Shown here piece by piece: positions 31,916-40,718 of a DNA stretch of 64,000 nucleotides (position 1 is the first letter of the stretch; the number at the start of each line of letters is the position of its first letter). A model generated the notes under the pieces. That model was not told the origin of the DNA and did not search any database. It was given only the letters and a program-made list of their open reading frames with translations. The translations under genes were made by a program, and so were the position numbers. The stretch comes from Deltaproteobacteria bacterium. Lineage in GTDB: Bacteria > Myxococcota > Myxococcia > Myxococcales > SZAS-1. The stretch is taken from assembly GCA_018266075.1 (NCBI GenBank), contig JAFEBB010000015.1, forward strand, positions 1-64,000, given 5' to 3'.

Positions 31916-32419
31916 ATGAAGGTTGGTTCCTCGCCCACGCAGCCCCCGAAACCTGTCGCCGCCGCCGAGCCCAAGGCGCTCACCGCCGCGCGCAGCAAGC
32001 TCACCGCGCTCGCGACCACGGCTGCGGCGAAGACCATCGTGGCCCAGTCGCAGTCCGCGCAGCCGCAGGCGCCGGTGACGGTGCAGCACCCGCTCCTGAA
32101 GCAGTTCGGCGACGCGCTCGGGATGGGACTGGGCGTCATCGTCACCGAGGCGCTGGCGCTCGTGCCGAGCTGGAACACGCCGGTGCTCGGCGCCGACGGC
32201 AAGCCGGTGAACGACGTCCCCGGGGCCACGCGCATCGGCAACCACGACATCCTCAAGCGGCACGAAGAGGTGGTCGGACCGCAGGTCGCCGCGCTGGTGC
32301 AGAAGATGCCCCCGGGCGCCGTCCACGATCTGCTCGCAGGCTTCGCCGAGGGCGCCACCGCCGCGCCCGGGACGTCGTACCGCCTCGAGTCGAAGATCGA
32401 GGACAGCTTCGAGAAATGA
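31916..32419 (+). CDS. hypothetical protein downstream of repeat array
   Basis: A 167-residue protein with a strong ribosome-binding site (AGGAGG, 8 bases before the ATG). The N-terminal ~60 residues are Ala/Gln/Pro-rich and probably disordered (MKVGSSPTQPPKPVAAAEPK). The C-terminal ~100 residues form a compact helical part (LLKQFGDALGMGLGVIVTEA, HDILKRHEEVVGPQVAALVQ). No signal peptide. Its stop overlaps the start of the YrdB-like gene (ATGA), so they are translationally coupled. Function unknown. Confidence 0.65.
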   Translation: MKVGSSPTQPPKPVAAAEPKALTAARSKLTALATTAAAKTIVAQSQSAQPQAPVTVQHPLLKQFGDALGMGLGVIVTEALALVPSWNTPVLGADGKPVNDVPGATRIGNHDILKRHEEVVGPQVAALVQKMPPGAVHDLLAGFAEGATAAPGTSYRLESKIEDSFEK

Positions 32420-32856
32420 TCGAGCCGCCGCGCGTCCCGCCGGGTCAGCTCGTGATCCGCTTCGGGCTCGAGGTGGGCACGCTCGTCGCCGTGGGCGCGC
32501 TCGCGGCGCACCTCGCGCATCAAGTCCTCGGCGGTTCGGATGGCCAGGCGCGCTTCGGCGTGCCGCTCGGGGCGATCTGGATCTTTGCCTGGCTCGCGGC
32601 GCTCCTCGCCGCGGGGCTGCTCGCGGTGCTGTGGACGGTGTTCGCGGTGCTGGGCGATCCCAGCCGCTCCGGTCGCGCGCCGGTGCCCGTGCCCGGCTGG
32701 TTCCGACTCGGGCTCGAGCTCGCCATCTTCGCCGCGGGCGCGCTCTCACTGGCGGTGCTGGGCGAGCGCTGGCTGCTGGCGATCGACCTCCTGGCGCTCG
32801 TCGTCCACCACGCGGGGACGCTGCCGCGGCTGCGCTGGCTGCTGCGTCAGCCCTGA
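32416..32856 (+). CDS. YrdB/DUF2568-family small membrane protein
   Basis: A 146-residue integral membrane protein. Four hydrophobic helices are visible: FGLEVGTLVAVGALAAHLAH, AIWIFAWLAALLAAGLLAVL, LGLELAIFAAGALSLAVLGE, LLAIDLLALVVHHAG. The pattern of an early 'R..lE...l...G' helix fits the YrdB/DUF2568 family, whose function is unknown. The ATG at 32416 overlaps the previous stop. The longer open frame upstream into the repeat array is rejected because it has no start with a ribosome-binding site. Confidence 0.75.
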   Translation: MIEPPRVPPGQLVIRFGLEVGTLVAVGALAAHLAHQVLGGSDGQARFGVPLGAIWIFAWLAALLAAGLLAVLWTVFAVLGDPSRSGRAPVPVPGWFRLGLELAIFAAGALSLAVLGERWLLAIDLLALVVHHAGTLPRLRWLLRQP

Positions 32857-32950
32857 AAGTTCTCTCCAGTCGGCTTCGACCAAGGCTGGCCCCGTCCGGG
32901 CGACCTCGCGACGCTCGGAGAACGCCCGATTTTGGATGATGATACGAGCC

Positions 32951-34513
32951 ATGAAGGACGCGCTCTCTCCCCAAGACGTGGTTCCTGCGCTGCGCGCGGA
33001 TCTCGAGCTCGGCGATCCCGTGCCGGGTCGCGGCGAGGGCGACATCCGGCTCTCCCATCCGCAGACGGGCAAGGCGCTGGTGCTCAAAGGGGTGGAGGTG
33101 TCGGTGGCGCGCATGCTCGACGGCCGCCGCACGGCCGACGACGTCATCAACGCCGCCGCGAAGATCGGCATCCCCATGAAGCTGCAGGGGCTGAACGGCT
33201 TCATCCACAAGCTCGAGCGCGAAGGGCTGCTGGTCGAGGCGCCCGCGCCGCGGCCCGACGGCATCAGCACCTGGGAGCCGCGCGCCGAGTGGAGCGTGGA
33301 GGTGCGCACGTTGTTCCAGGCCGCGCTGCGTGCGGCCCGCGCCGAAGACTTCGCCTCCGCGCGCTCGAGGCTCGAGCAGCTCCTGGCGATCTCGCCGGAC
33401 ACCGCGGAGGCCAAGGGGCTCCTCCAGTGGGTGATGCAGCGGCTCTTCCCTGACGTGCACGCCGACGGGCCCCAACAAAAGTTCAGCGACTTCTTCGCCG
33501 AGGTGGAGCGCTCCTGGTTCGCCGAGGGCGAGCGGCGCTCCGAGGCGAACGCGAATGCCAGCGTCGAGCCCACCGACGTGGATCTCTCCGACGTCGACGG
33601 CTTCACCGTGCACACCTCGGGCGGTCCGGGAAAAGGCCTGCTCGTCGGCGTCGGCGCGATGGTGCTGCTGGGCGTGATGCTCTTTCCCTTGCCGCACACG
33701 GCCACGACCACCTTCCAGCTCGCGCCGCGCTCGGTGACGCCGGTGACCATCGCGCACCCGGGCACGCTGGCCACGCTGTCCGTGGGCGTGGGCCAGTGGG
33801 TGGCCAAGGGCGCGGTGCTCGCGAGCTGGGACACCGCCGCGGCCAAGCAGACCGCGGCCACGCTGGAGGCCAAGCTCACCGCCGCGAGCAAGGGCGGCAA
33901 GCCCAGCGCCGCGCAGCTCAAGCAGCTCCCCAAGGCGAAGGCCAAGCTCGCGAAGGCGAAGCTCATGGCCAAGGTGGCGACGTCGAAGGCCGACAAGCTC
34001 AAGGCCAAGCTCAAGGGCAAGAGCAACGCCGCGCTGGTGAAGCTCCAGAAGAGCCAGGCCGCTGCCGAGGCGGCGGTCGCGTCGGCGCAGAAGGAGGTCG
34101 ATTCGCTCTCCGGTCAGGGCGCGTCCGCGCCGGCCGATGTGGCTTCGATGACCGCCGCCCTCGCGCTCGCGAAGACCCAGTCCACCGAGCCGCCGCTCAC
34201 CGCGCCCGCCGACGGCACGGTGCTCGATCTCACCGCCAAGGCAGGCCAGGCGCTCGCGGCCGGCGCGACGTTCGCCAAGCTCGAGGACTCGCACACGCTC
34301 AAGGTCACCATCGACGTTCCCAAGGGCGAAGAGCTGGCGGTGGGCTCGACGGTGCAGCTGGATCTGCCGTCGCCGGTCAAGGTGACCATCGACAAGGTCG
34401 ACGGCGCCACGGCCGAGGCCGAGCTGCCGAACCCCAACGGCGCGCTCAAGTCGGGCACGAAGGGTTCGGCGAGCTTTTCGGGGAGCTCGAAGTCGCTGCT
34501 CGGGCGGCTGTAG
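32951..34513 (+). CDS. PqqD-like domain/HlyD-type membrane fusion protein
   Basis: A 520-residue protein. Residues about 20-105 match a PqqD-like winged-helix (RRE-type) domain: IRLSHPQTGKALVLKGVEVS, MLDGRRTADDVINAAAKIGI, then FIHKLEREGLLVEAP. A short TPR-like segment (ARAEDFASARSRLEQLLAIS) and an acidic linker lead to one membrane helix near residue 235 (LLVGVGAMVLLGVMLFPL). The rest is a HlyD/RND adaptor: half lipoyl motif (VTIAHPGTLATLSVGVGQWV), a Lys/Ala coiled coil, and the second half (EPPLTAPADGTVLDLTAKAG). The start is uncertain: ATGs at 32936, 32939 and 32951 are in frame with no strong ribosome-binding site. Fusion of a peptide-recognition domain to an exporter adaptor hints at export of a modified peptide. 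No ABC exporter or M50 peptidase is adjacent. Confidence 0.8.
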   Translation: MKDALSPQDVVPALRADLELGDPVPGRGEGDIRLSHPQTGKALVLKGVEVSVARMLDGRRTADDVINAAAKIGIPMKLQGLNGFIHKLEREGLLVEAPAPRPDGISTWEPRAEWSVEVRTLFQAALRAARAEDFASARSRLEQLLAISPDTAEAKGLLQWVMQRLFPDVHADGPQQKFSDFFAEVERSWFAEGERRSEANANASVEPTDVDLSDVDGFTVHTSGGPGKGLLVGVGAMVLLGVMLFPLPHTATTTFQLAPRSVTPVTIAHPGTLATLSVGVGQWVAKGAVLASWDTAAAKQTAATLEAKLTAASKGGKPSAAQLKQLPKAKAKLAKAKLMAKVATSKADKLKAKLKGKSNAALVKLQKSQAAAEAAVASAQKEVDSLSGQGASAPADVASMTAALALAKTQSTEPPLTAPADGTVLDLTAKAGQALAAGATFAKLEDSHTLKVTIDVPKGEELAVGSTVQLDLPSPVKVTIDKVDGATAEAELPNPNGALKSGTKGSASFSGSSKSLLGRL

Positions 34514-34591
34514 CGTCCGCGTCAGACCCCGCATCAAATCTCCTCGAGGGCTGCTTCTCCGCGGGCGCGGCCGAGGCTGCACCGGGCCGAA

Positions 34592-34969
34592 TCAATAGCC
34601 TGGCGGAGGCGGCGGCTGAGGCGGAGGGGGCGGCGGCTGTCCCGCGGGAATCCACTGGCCGGGGATCAACTTCCACGTTCCGTCGGGCTGCTGAACCCAA
34701 CGCGACGGCAACCAGGCGTCGCCCGGACGCGCCGGGACCCACTGCCCTTCGATCCAGACCCAGTTGCCGTTTTGTAGTGTCCAGTACCCGGGCTGCCAGA
34801 CGTACCCCGGTCGTGGCGGTGGCGCGTACACCACGCGCGGGGGCGGCGGGGCGGTGGCGCTGACGATGACCGCAGTGGCCGCAGCCGCGCCGCAGAGGCA
34901 GGGAAGGAAGAACGCGCCTCGGTAGCAACCACCGAGCAGCGAGAGCATCACCCAGACGACCCCGCGCAC
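34592..34969 (-). CDS. YXWGXW-repeat lipoprotein
   Basis: A 125-residue lipoprotein from a GTG at 34969: VRGVVWVMLSLLGGC, lipobox Cys at 15. A short hydrophobic Ala/Cys stretch precedes the repeat region with Trp/Tyr motifs (YVWQPGYWTLQNGNWVWIEG, then QWVPARPG and WKLIPGQW). These match the YXWGXW repeats found in small beta-proteobacterial and myxobacterial lipoproteins of unknown function. The C-terminus is a Pro-rich tail. Longer in-frame starts up to 35104 exist but put the signal peptide inside the protein, so the GTG is preferred. Confidence 0.75.
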   Translation of the reverse strand: MRGVVWVMLSLLGGCYRGAFFLPCLCGAAAATAVIVSATAPPPPRVVYAPPPRPGYVWQPGYWTLQNGNWVWIEGQWVPARPGDAWLPSRWVQQPDGTWKLIPGQWIPAGQPPPPPPQPPPPPGY

Positions 34970-35137
34970 GAGGCGAATGCGCTTGTCGCCCCCCCGCCCG
35001 GCGAACGGCCTTTGCCGCGCGGGTTCCGCCGAATGGGCTCGAGCTGCCTCGTTCGATGCGGCGTTGGGCATGGCGGTTCCCAGGTGGAGAAGAGAGGGAT
35101 CCACTTTCGTGGCTTCACACCTGGATGGTGCAAACCC

Positions 35138-35179
35138 GCGGCCGGCCGCCGTGAGCGAGCGCCTCGACCGGCCGCTTTT
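35138..35179 (+). terminator. candidate intrinsic terminator on the plus strand
   Basis: GCGGCCGG (35138-35145) pairs perfectly with CCGGCCGC (35168-35175) across a 22-base loop, followed at once by TTTTCTTCTC. The arrangement is right for a plus-strand terminator, yet the nearest plus-strand gene ends at 34513 and the genes on either side are on the minus strand. It could end an unannotated plus-strand transcript. Confidence 0.4.
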
Positions 35180-35371
35180 CTTCTCGGCTGGCGGGCAAGG
35201 GGCCGGGCGGCTGCGCAGGCCGCCCGCGATCGCCTGCTCGACACGCGCCCGACGGGCGCGCGAGCTTCTCGGGAGCCCGAACGTCGTTGCTGCGGCTGGC
35301 TGTAGGCGCTCCGCCCCTCGATTTCGCGCGGCGCGAACGGGGCCTCGTTCCGACCTGAGCGGGTGGGGCGA

Positions 35372-37024
35372 CTACTCCTTCTTCGTCAACTTGTCGCGGA
35401 ACACATCGCCGAGCGTGGTCTTCACGTCGTTCTGCTGCATGTGCTTGCGGTACTCCTCGGGGCTGATGGCCGTCATGGCCTTCACCGAGAAGCCCACCTT
35501 GCGGCGGCCGACATCGAGCTCGATCACCTGAACCTCGAGCTCCTGGCCCACGCGCACCACGTTGGCCACGCGGTCCACGTGCTCCTCGCTGAGCTCGCTC
35601 ACGTGGATGAGGCCCTCGATGCCGGGCGCCGCCTCGAGGAACGCGCCGAAGTCCACCACGCGCGTCACGCGGGCCTTGAGCTTGCTGCCCACCGGGTGCT
35701 CCGCGGCGAAGGTCTTCCACGGGCTGGGCTGGAGCTGCTTGATGCTCAGCCCGATGCGCTGATCCTCGGTGTCCACCTTCACCACGAGGGCGTCGACCTC
35801 CTGGCCCTCTTTGTAGAGCTCGTTCGGGTGGTTGACCTTGCCGTTCCAGGTCAGCTCGCTCACGTGCACCAGGCCGTCGATGCCGTCCTCGAGGCCCACG
35901 AAGAGGCCGAACTCGGTGATGCGGCGGATGGTGCCGTGCACCGTGCTGCCCTCGGGGTACTTCTCCGCGAGGACGGTCCACGGGTTCGCCTGGAGCGCCT
36001 TCATCGAGAGCGAGAGCCGGTGGTGCTCCTGGTCCACCTGAAGGACCTGGGCCTTCACCTTCTCGCCCTCCTTGAGCACGTCGGAGGGGTGCTTCACCTT
36101 CTGCGCCCACGACATCTCGGACACGTGGATCATCCCCTGCACGCCGGGCGCGAGCTCCACGAACGCGCCGAACTCCGCGAAGCCGGAGACGGTGCCTTCC
36201 ACGGTCGCGCCGGCGGGGAAGCGCTCCGCCACGTGCGCCCAGGGGTTTTCCTGAAGCTGGCGCAGGCCGAGGCCGATCTTGCCGGCGTCGGCGTCGACCT
36301 TGAGCACCTGGACCTGGAGCTCCTGGCCCACCTTGACGACTTCGCGCGGGTGGTTGATGTGCGTCCAGCTCATCTGGCTCACGTGCAACAGGCCGTCGAC
36401 GCCGCCGCCGAGATCCACGAACGCGCCGTAGTCTGCCACGGACTTCACCGTGCCGGTGAGGACCGCGCCTTCCTTCACGCGCTCGAGGGTGGCGGCGCGC
36501 TTGGCCTCGTCCTCCTGCTTGGAGAGCGCCTTGCGCGAGAGGGTGATGCGCATCTTCTCCGGCTTGAACTCGGTGATCTCGAAGTTGAACGTCTGGCCGA
36601 CGATCGAGTCGGGCCGCTCGAGGCGGCGCGCGCTGGCCTGGTTGCTGGGGAGGAACGCGGGCAGGCCGATGTCCACGTGGTAGCCCTTGCCGTCGCGGGA
36701 GAGCACGGTGCCCTCCACCGGGCCACCCTGCTCGCAGATGCCGACCAGCTCCTCGAAGCGGCGCAGCTTCTGGGCCTTGTCCTTGGAGAGGATGACGTCC
36801 TTGGCGTCGTCGGCGAGCCACTCCACCCAGACCTCGAACTTGTCGCCCACCTTCACGCTGGGCTTGCCGTTCGCCTTGGGGAACTCGTCGAGGGGAACGC
36901 CGGCCTCCGCTTTCCAGCCGAACGAGACGACTGCCGCGTTGGCGTCGACGCGCACCACCGTCGCGGGGACGATGCTGCCCTCGAGGGTCGGCGAGGTGGT
37001 GGGGGTGGTCGGGGTGTCGCTCAC
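35372..37024 (-). CDS. rpsA: 30S ribosomal protein S1 (six S1 domains)
   Basis: A 550-residue protein. The GTG start at 37024 follows GAGG. Six S1/OB repeats are visible. The first two are divergent, as in bacterial S1: VPATVVRVDANAAVVSFGWK, and VEGTVLSRDGKGYHVDIGLP. The later four carry the canonical core of the type YGAFVDLGGGVDGLLHVSQM, FGAFVELAPGVQGMIHVSEM, FGLFVGLEDGIDGLVHVSEL, FGAFLEAAPGIEGLIHVSEL. S1 unwinds and positions mRNA on the 30S subunit. Length and domain count fit RpsA of Gram-negative bacteria. It stands alone, not next to cmk or ihfB. Its upstream DNA is shared with the divergent NnrU-like gene at 37277. Confidence 0.92.
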   Translation of the reverse strand: MSDTPTTPTTSPTLEGSIVPATVVRVDANAAVVSFGWKAEAGVPLDEFPKANGKPSVKVGDKFEVWVEWLADDAKDVILSKDKAQKLRRFEELVGICEQGGPVEGTVLSRDGKGYHVDIGLPAFLPSNQASARRLERPDSIVGQTFNFEITEFKPEKMRITLSRKALSKQEDEAKRAATLERVKEGAVLTGTVKSVADYGAFVDLGGGVDGLLHVSQMSWTHINHPREVVKVGQELQVQVLKVDADAGKIGLGLRQLQENPWAHVAERFPAGATVEGTVSGFAEFGAFVELAPGVQGMIHVSEMSWAQKVKHPSDVLKEGEKVKAQVLQVDQEHHRLSLSMKALQANPWTVLAEKYPEGSTVHGTIRRITEFGLFVGLEDGIDGLVHVSELTWNGKVNHPNELYKEGQEVDALVVKVDTEDQRIGLSIKQLQPSPWKTFAAEHPVGSKLKARVTRVVDFGAFLEAAPGIEGLIHVSELSEEHVDRVANVVRVGQELEVQVIELDVGRRKVGFSVKAMTAISPEEYRKHMQQNDVKTTLGDVFRDKLTKKE

Positions 37025-37276
37025 GTGAAGCCTCTTCGGTTGGCGGTGCCGAGGGATAACCCGGCGATTGGGCCGCGCAACCTACCTCAAGTCCGCCCGC
37101 AAAATCGACGCCGGCCGCCACCCGCACGAAAGCCCGCTCTCTCGTCGCGGGGCCTGGCGGCGGGGCGGAGCGCAGCGCCCCAGAAAGTCAGCCACCCGGG
37201 CGGCGGCGGCGGGTAGACTGTCGCCGAAATTCAAGGCTGCGGGTGGGGGCCCGTTTCCCACGCAGGCAAAGGCGAC

Positions 37277-38152
37277 ATGAACCCGCACCTCGGGATGCTC
37301 CTGCACGTGCTCGCGTTCTCGTTCTGGTCCAGCTTCTGGCCCAGGCGGTTCGTGAAGGCGCGCCTGGAACCCGTGACAGGCTGGGTCGCGTACCGCTTCT
37401 TCTACGTGGTGGGGACGGTGTTCCTGCTGGGCGCGTCGGTGGTGTACCTGGCGCAGCGCAGCCCCGACGGCATCGTGCTCTGGGACCTCCACAGCCGCGC
37501 GTGGTTCCGGCCGATGATCGAGGTGCTGTTCGGCCTGTGCGTGTTCTTCCTCTACGCCGCCGTGCCCATGGGGCCGTCGTTCTTCGGGCTGGCCAAACCG
37601 CCGCCGAAGTTCTTCGTACTCCAGAGCGGCATCTATCGAATCACCCGGCACCCGCTCTACGTGGCCGTGTTCCTGATGCTGGTCGCGAAGCTGCTCGTGT
37701 TCGGCACGACGGTGGCGCTGATCTGGTCGGCGGGGCTCTTCGCGTACAACGTGCTCGGGGCCATGTTCCTGGAGACGCCGAGCGCCCGAAAGCACTTCGG
37801 GCCCGAGTTCGACGAGTACCGGGCGCGCGTGCACTGGTTCCCGTTTCTGTCGATCCTTCGCGGCAAGGAGAAGCTCGTGCCGAGCGAGTTCTCGGGTCGC
37901 GGGCTGGCGGTGCTCGCAGGGATGTATCTCGCGCTGCTCGTGGGACATCCGCTGCTGGTGCGGCTCACGTACGGGCTTCCACGCCTGGGCAACGTGAGCC
38001 AGTGGGTCGCGGACCATCGATCGGGTCGGACCTCGCCCGAGCAGTCCGAGATGTCCGCCGCCGAGGCGCCGAGTCGCCCGGTGGTCGAGGCGCCGCGGTC
38101 TGCGGTGGCGCGGTCGGCGACGCTCGACGTGCAGACCGTCGCGCGCGAGTGA
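37277..38152 (+). CDS. NnrU/isoprenylcysteine-methyltransferase-like membrane protein
   Basis: A 291-residue polytopic membrane protein with about six helices. The segment GIYRITRHPLYVAVFLMLVA contains the RHP motif typical of NnrU and of ICMT-like phospholipid/isoprenylcysteine methyltransferases. The later sequence ETPSARKHFGPEFDEYRARV matches the 'E...l...fG..y..Y' cofactor-site region. The family is linked to methyl transfer or nitric-oxide metabolism, but the substrate here is unknown. The last ~40 residues are a hydrophilic tail. Its stop overlaps the GTG of the DUF72 gene by four bases. Confidence 0.75.
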   Translation: MNPHLGMLLHVLAFSFWSSFWPRRFVKARLEPVTGWVAYRFFYVVGTVFLLGASVVYLAQRSPDGIVLWDLHSRAWFRPMIEVLFGLCVFFLYAAVPMGPSFFGLAKPPPKFFVLQSGIYRITRHPLYVAVFLMLVAKLLVFGTTVALIWSAGLFAYNVLGAMFLETPSARKHFGPEFDEYRARVHWFPFLSILRGKEKLVPSEFSGRGLAVLAGMYLALLVGHPLLVRLTYGLPRLGNVSQWVADHRSGRTSPEQSEMSAAEAPSRPVVEAPRSAVARSATLDVQTVARE

Positions 38153-39087
38153 AGACCCCATCGTCAGCGCCGGAGCTCGCGGCGGTCAGCGATGAGGTTT
38201 GTGCGATCGCGACCGCGCTCCCCAAGAACCTGCGCTTCGGGACGATGACCTGGACGTATCCGGGTTGGATCGGTCCGCTCTATGCGACGGGAACGAGCCC
38301 GAAGCAGCTGGTGAGCCAGGCGCTGCCGGCGTACGCGCGGCATCCGCTCTTTCGAGCGGTGGAGTTCGAGCGGACGTTCCACGCGCGCATGTCGGCTGCG
38401 GACTTCGCGACGTTCGCGGCGCAGGTGCCCGACGACTTCCGATTCAGCGCCAAGGCCCATCAAGACTGCACGTTGCCCGTCTTGCCTCGACGCGGTCCGA
38501 ACAAGCGCTTCCTCGATGCGTCGTACGCAGCGGATCAAGTCGTGGCGCCGTTCGTCGAGGGCCTGGGCGACAAGGCGGGTCCGCTCGTGTTCCAGTTCCG
38601 GCCGATGACGATCGACGCGCCGGAGCGCTTTCCTGAGCGGCTTCACGACTTCTTGCGAAAGCTGCCGCGCGGGCCGCGCTACGCGGTCGAGCTCCGGAAT
38701 CCGGAGCTTCTGAGCGACGCCTACGGCGAGGCGCTGGTCGATTCTGGCGCACTCCATTGCTACGCCGCGTGGGGAACGATGCCCGGCGTCCGCGAGCAGC
38801 TGTCGCAATTGCCCGAAGCCACGCGGAGCACGCTCGTCATCCGTTGGCTTACCCGTCCCGGCGACTCGGACGACGCCGCGAGCGACCGGTACGATCCGTT
38901 CGACAAGCTCGTCGAGCCGGATGAAGCGACGCGCGCCGCGCTCGCGAGCGTCCTCGCCGAGGCCGCCCGCGACGGACGCGAGACCTACGCCATCGCCAGC
39001 AACAAGGCCGAAGGCTGCGCGCCCTTGAGCGCGATCGCGCTCGCGAAGCAGGTCGTGGAGATTTCGAGCACCCGGGATTCTGCGTGA
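38149..39087 (+). CDS. DUF72 (YecE-like) family protein
   Basis: A 312-residue TIM-barrel-like protein, started by a GTG at 38149 that overlaps the previous stop (GTGA). Family features: FGTMTWTYPGWIGPLYATGT at the N-terminus ('G..sW.YP.W.g.fYp'), then FRAVEFERTFHARMSAADFA, FRFSAKAHQD, and YAVELRNPELLS, with its conserved ELR pattern. The biochemical function of DUF72 proteins is unsettled. Co-translation with the NnrU-like protein suggests joint expression. Confidence 0.85.
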   Translation: MKTPSSAPELAAVSDEVCAIATALPKNLRFGTMTWTYPGWIGPLYATGTSPKQLVSQALPAYARHPLFRAVEFERTFHARMSAADFATFAAQVPDDFRFSAKAHQDCTLPVLPRRGPNKRFLDASYAADQVVAPFVEGLGDKAGPLVFQFRPMTIDAPERFPERLHDFLRKLPRGPRYAVELRNPELLSDAYGEALVDSGALHCYAAWGTMPGVREQLSQLPEATRSTLVIRWLTRPGDSDDAASDRYDPFDKLVEPDEATRAALASVLAEAARDGRETYAIASNKAEGCAPLSAIALAKQVVEISSTRDSA

Positions 39088-39127
39088 TGCTAGGTTTTTC
39101 GCGCAGGGCTTCGTGGCGGGGAACGTG

Positions 39128-40243
39128 ATGCGTCGGTGGCTTGGTCTCATCGCAGCGTGCGTGCTCTCGCTCGGCGTCGCGCGGGTCGCGGCCGCGTACC
39201 AGGACGAGGGCCACCTCTTCACCACCGCGGGCGTGGTCTACCTCTCGGCACCCAAGCCGCAATCGACAACGATGCCTGCCGTGTACGCGCCGGGTGCGCC
39301 ACTCGCCGCGGACCTCGCCAAGAACCCCGACGCGCTGCGAATCATCGTCCTCTGCTCGCAGCTGCCGGATCAAACGCTCGAGTACGACGCCGTCCAGGTG
39401 GTGCGGCACAGCTTCGGGCTGGGCACGCCGGCGGGCGGAAATTGGCTGCGCTGGGTGCAGCAGGATCTGCACGCGCTCACCGGCGGGAGTCGGCAGTCGA
39501 TTCGCAACGCAGGCGCGGAGATCGTGAGGCAAGCGCACCATGCGGCGCTGAGCGGGAAGGGCGACTTTGCCGACTTCTGCGCCGTGGGCTTCGGCATCCA
39601 CTTCCTCGGCGACGCATACGCGCACTATCCCTTCGACGACGCCGGCCACATGTACGCGAGCCCGCTCGGTCACGCGCGTGACGGCCACCAGCCGGATCTG
39701 CCCGCGTACCATTCGAGCGTCGCGGTGGGGAACTGGGCCGACTACGTGGCCGCGCTGAGCGGCGCGCTCGAACTGCCGCCGTGCACGGCGACCTCGAGCT
39801 GTCCGACTGCAGTCGCTGATCTCGAGACGCAGTTCGCGGCGGCCGTGACCTCACATCAACTGGCCACCGACACGTGGGGCGAGTTCCAGGATTGGCGTCA
39901 CGACCGCACTGAAGACTGGGGCCAGCAAGCCGAACGCACTGCGATCAACGGCGTGCTCGCGAAATGGGCATCGCCGAATCCTCAGCCGCCGACGAAGGTT
40001 CCCGACGCGACCGGCGGACCTCTCTCGTCGAACCAGCCGTGCGATGCGTACCTCAAGTCTGCGATCGCTGAGCCGAACGGATTTGCGTTGGCAGCTGCGC
40101 CGAGCGCTGGAACGTGCGCCATCGTGTGGCAGCGCTACGCCGCCATCGCCGGGCCCGTGCTGTCGCGCGCGCCGGCCGACGCCTTCGCCAACGCCGCTGA
40201 TCAGGCCAACGTCCAGCCCGACGCCGCCGGATATCCCCCATGA
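39128..40243 (+). CDS. exported protein, possibly zinc-dependent phospholipase C/nuclease-like
   Basis: A 371-residue protein with a signal peptide (MRRWLGLIAACVLSLGVARV, then AAA-Y), starting at the ATG at 39128 after GGGGAA. The mature chain begins YQDEGHLFTTAGVVYL. Later it contains FCAVGFGIHFLGDAYAHYPF and HMYASPLGHARDGHQPDLPA, a cluster of His and Asp on helices that resembles the trinuclear zinc site of PLC/S1-P1 nucleases and related DUF6765-type proteins. I cannot align every ligand, so the catalytic assignment is tentative. The following small membrane gene starts within its stop codon. Confidence 0.6.
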   Translation: MRRWLGLIAACVLSLGVARVAAAYQDEGHLFTTAGVVYLSAPKPQSTTMPAVYAPGAPLAADLAKNPDALRIIVLCSQLPDQTLEYDAVQVVRHSFGLGTPAGGNWLRWVQQDLHALTGGSRQSIRNAGAEIVRQAHHAALSGKGDFADFCAVGFGIHFLGDAYAHYPFDDAGHMYASPLGHARDGHQPDLPAYHSSVAVGNWADYVAALSGALELPPCTATSSCPTAVADLETQFAAAVTSHQLATDTWGEFQDWRHDRTEDWGQQAERTAINGVLAKWASPNPQPPTKVPDATGGPLSSNQPCDAYLKSAIAEPNGFALAAAPSAGTCAIVWQRYAAIAGPVLSRAPADAFANAADQANVQPDAAGYPP

Positions 40244-40710
40244 CCGCTGAGACGCCCACTTCCGCCGGCCGCCCGATTCACGGCAAGCACTTCCACCACC
40301 GCGTGCACCGTCGCGTGTTCTGGACGCTCACCGGCAGCGCCATCGCCGCGCCGCTGCTCTTCGTGGCCTGGTTCTACTTCCGCATGGCGGCGTGCTGGAG
40401 CCCGCGCGTGGGCGACGGCTTCGTGGTCTGGATGTGCCCGAACCTCGGACCCGCGTTCGTCTTCGTGTTGGCGGCGATGGTGCTCGGATTGCTCTCGGTG
40501 GCCTCGGCGGTGGTGCGCGCGGGCGAAGAGGACAAGAAGGCGACGCGCGCATGGCTCGCGATGGGCAAGCACCGCGAGCACTATCGGCATGGGATGCAGC
40601 TGCTCGAGCCCGCGACGCAGGCGCTCGTGGGCGGATTGCTGCTCGCCGTACCGGGGTTGGTGGCGCTGTTCGTGCTCGTGGTGGTGATGGCGCCGAGGGT
40701 GTTGGGCTGA
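40240..40710 (+). CDS. small membrane protein
   Basis: A 156-residue protein starting at 40240 by an ATGA overlap with the preceding gene. Three hydrophobic helices: VFWTLTGSAIAAPLLFVAWF, GPAFVFVLAAMVLGLLSVAS, GGLLLAVPGLVALFVLVVVM. The N-terminus is His-rich (GKHFHHRVHRR). No recognised family. Translational coupling suggests it works with the exported protein upstream, perhaps as a membrane partner. Confidence 0.65.
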   Translation: MTAETPTSAGRPIHGKHFHHRVHRRVFWTLTGSAIAAPLLFVAWFYFRMAACWSPRVGDGFVVWMCPNLGPAFVFVLAAMVLGLLSVASAVVRAGEEDKKATRAWLAMGKHREHYRHGMQLLEPATQALVGGLLLAVPGLVALFVLVVVMAPRVLG

Positions 40711-40718
40711 AGCTCCGG

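Noticed and set aside
30976-32419. Toxin-antitoxin pair flanking the repeat array
   Set aside because: The two proteins are 183 and 167 residues with no toxin or antitoxin motifs and are separated by 388 bases.
31415-34582. A 1055-residue minus-strand ORF (and other long frames) across the repeat array and the genes at 31916-34513
   Set aside because: The frame is open because the array has a 21-base period and the neighbours are GC-rich; it is antisense to three better genes and has no start signal.
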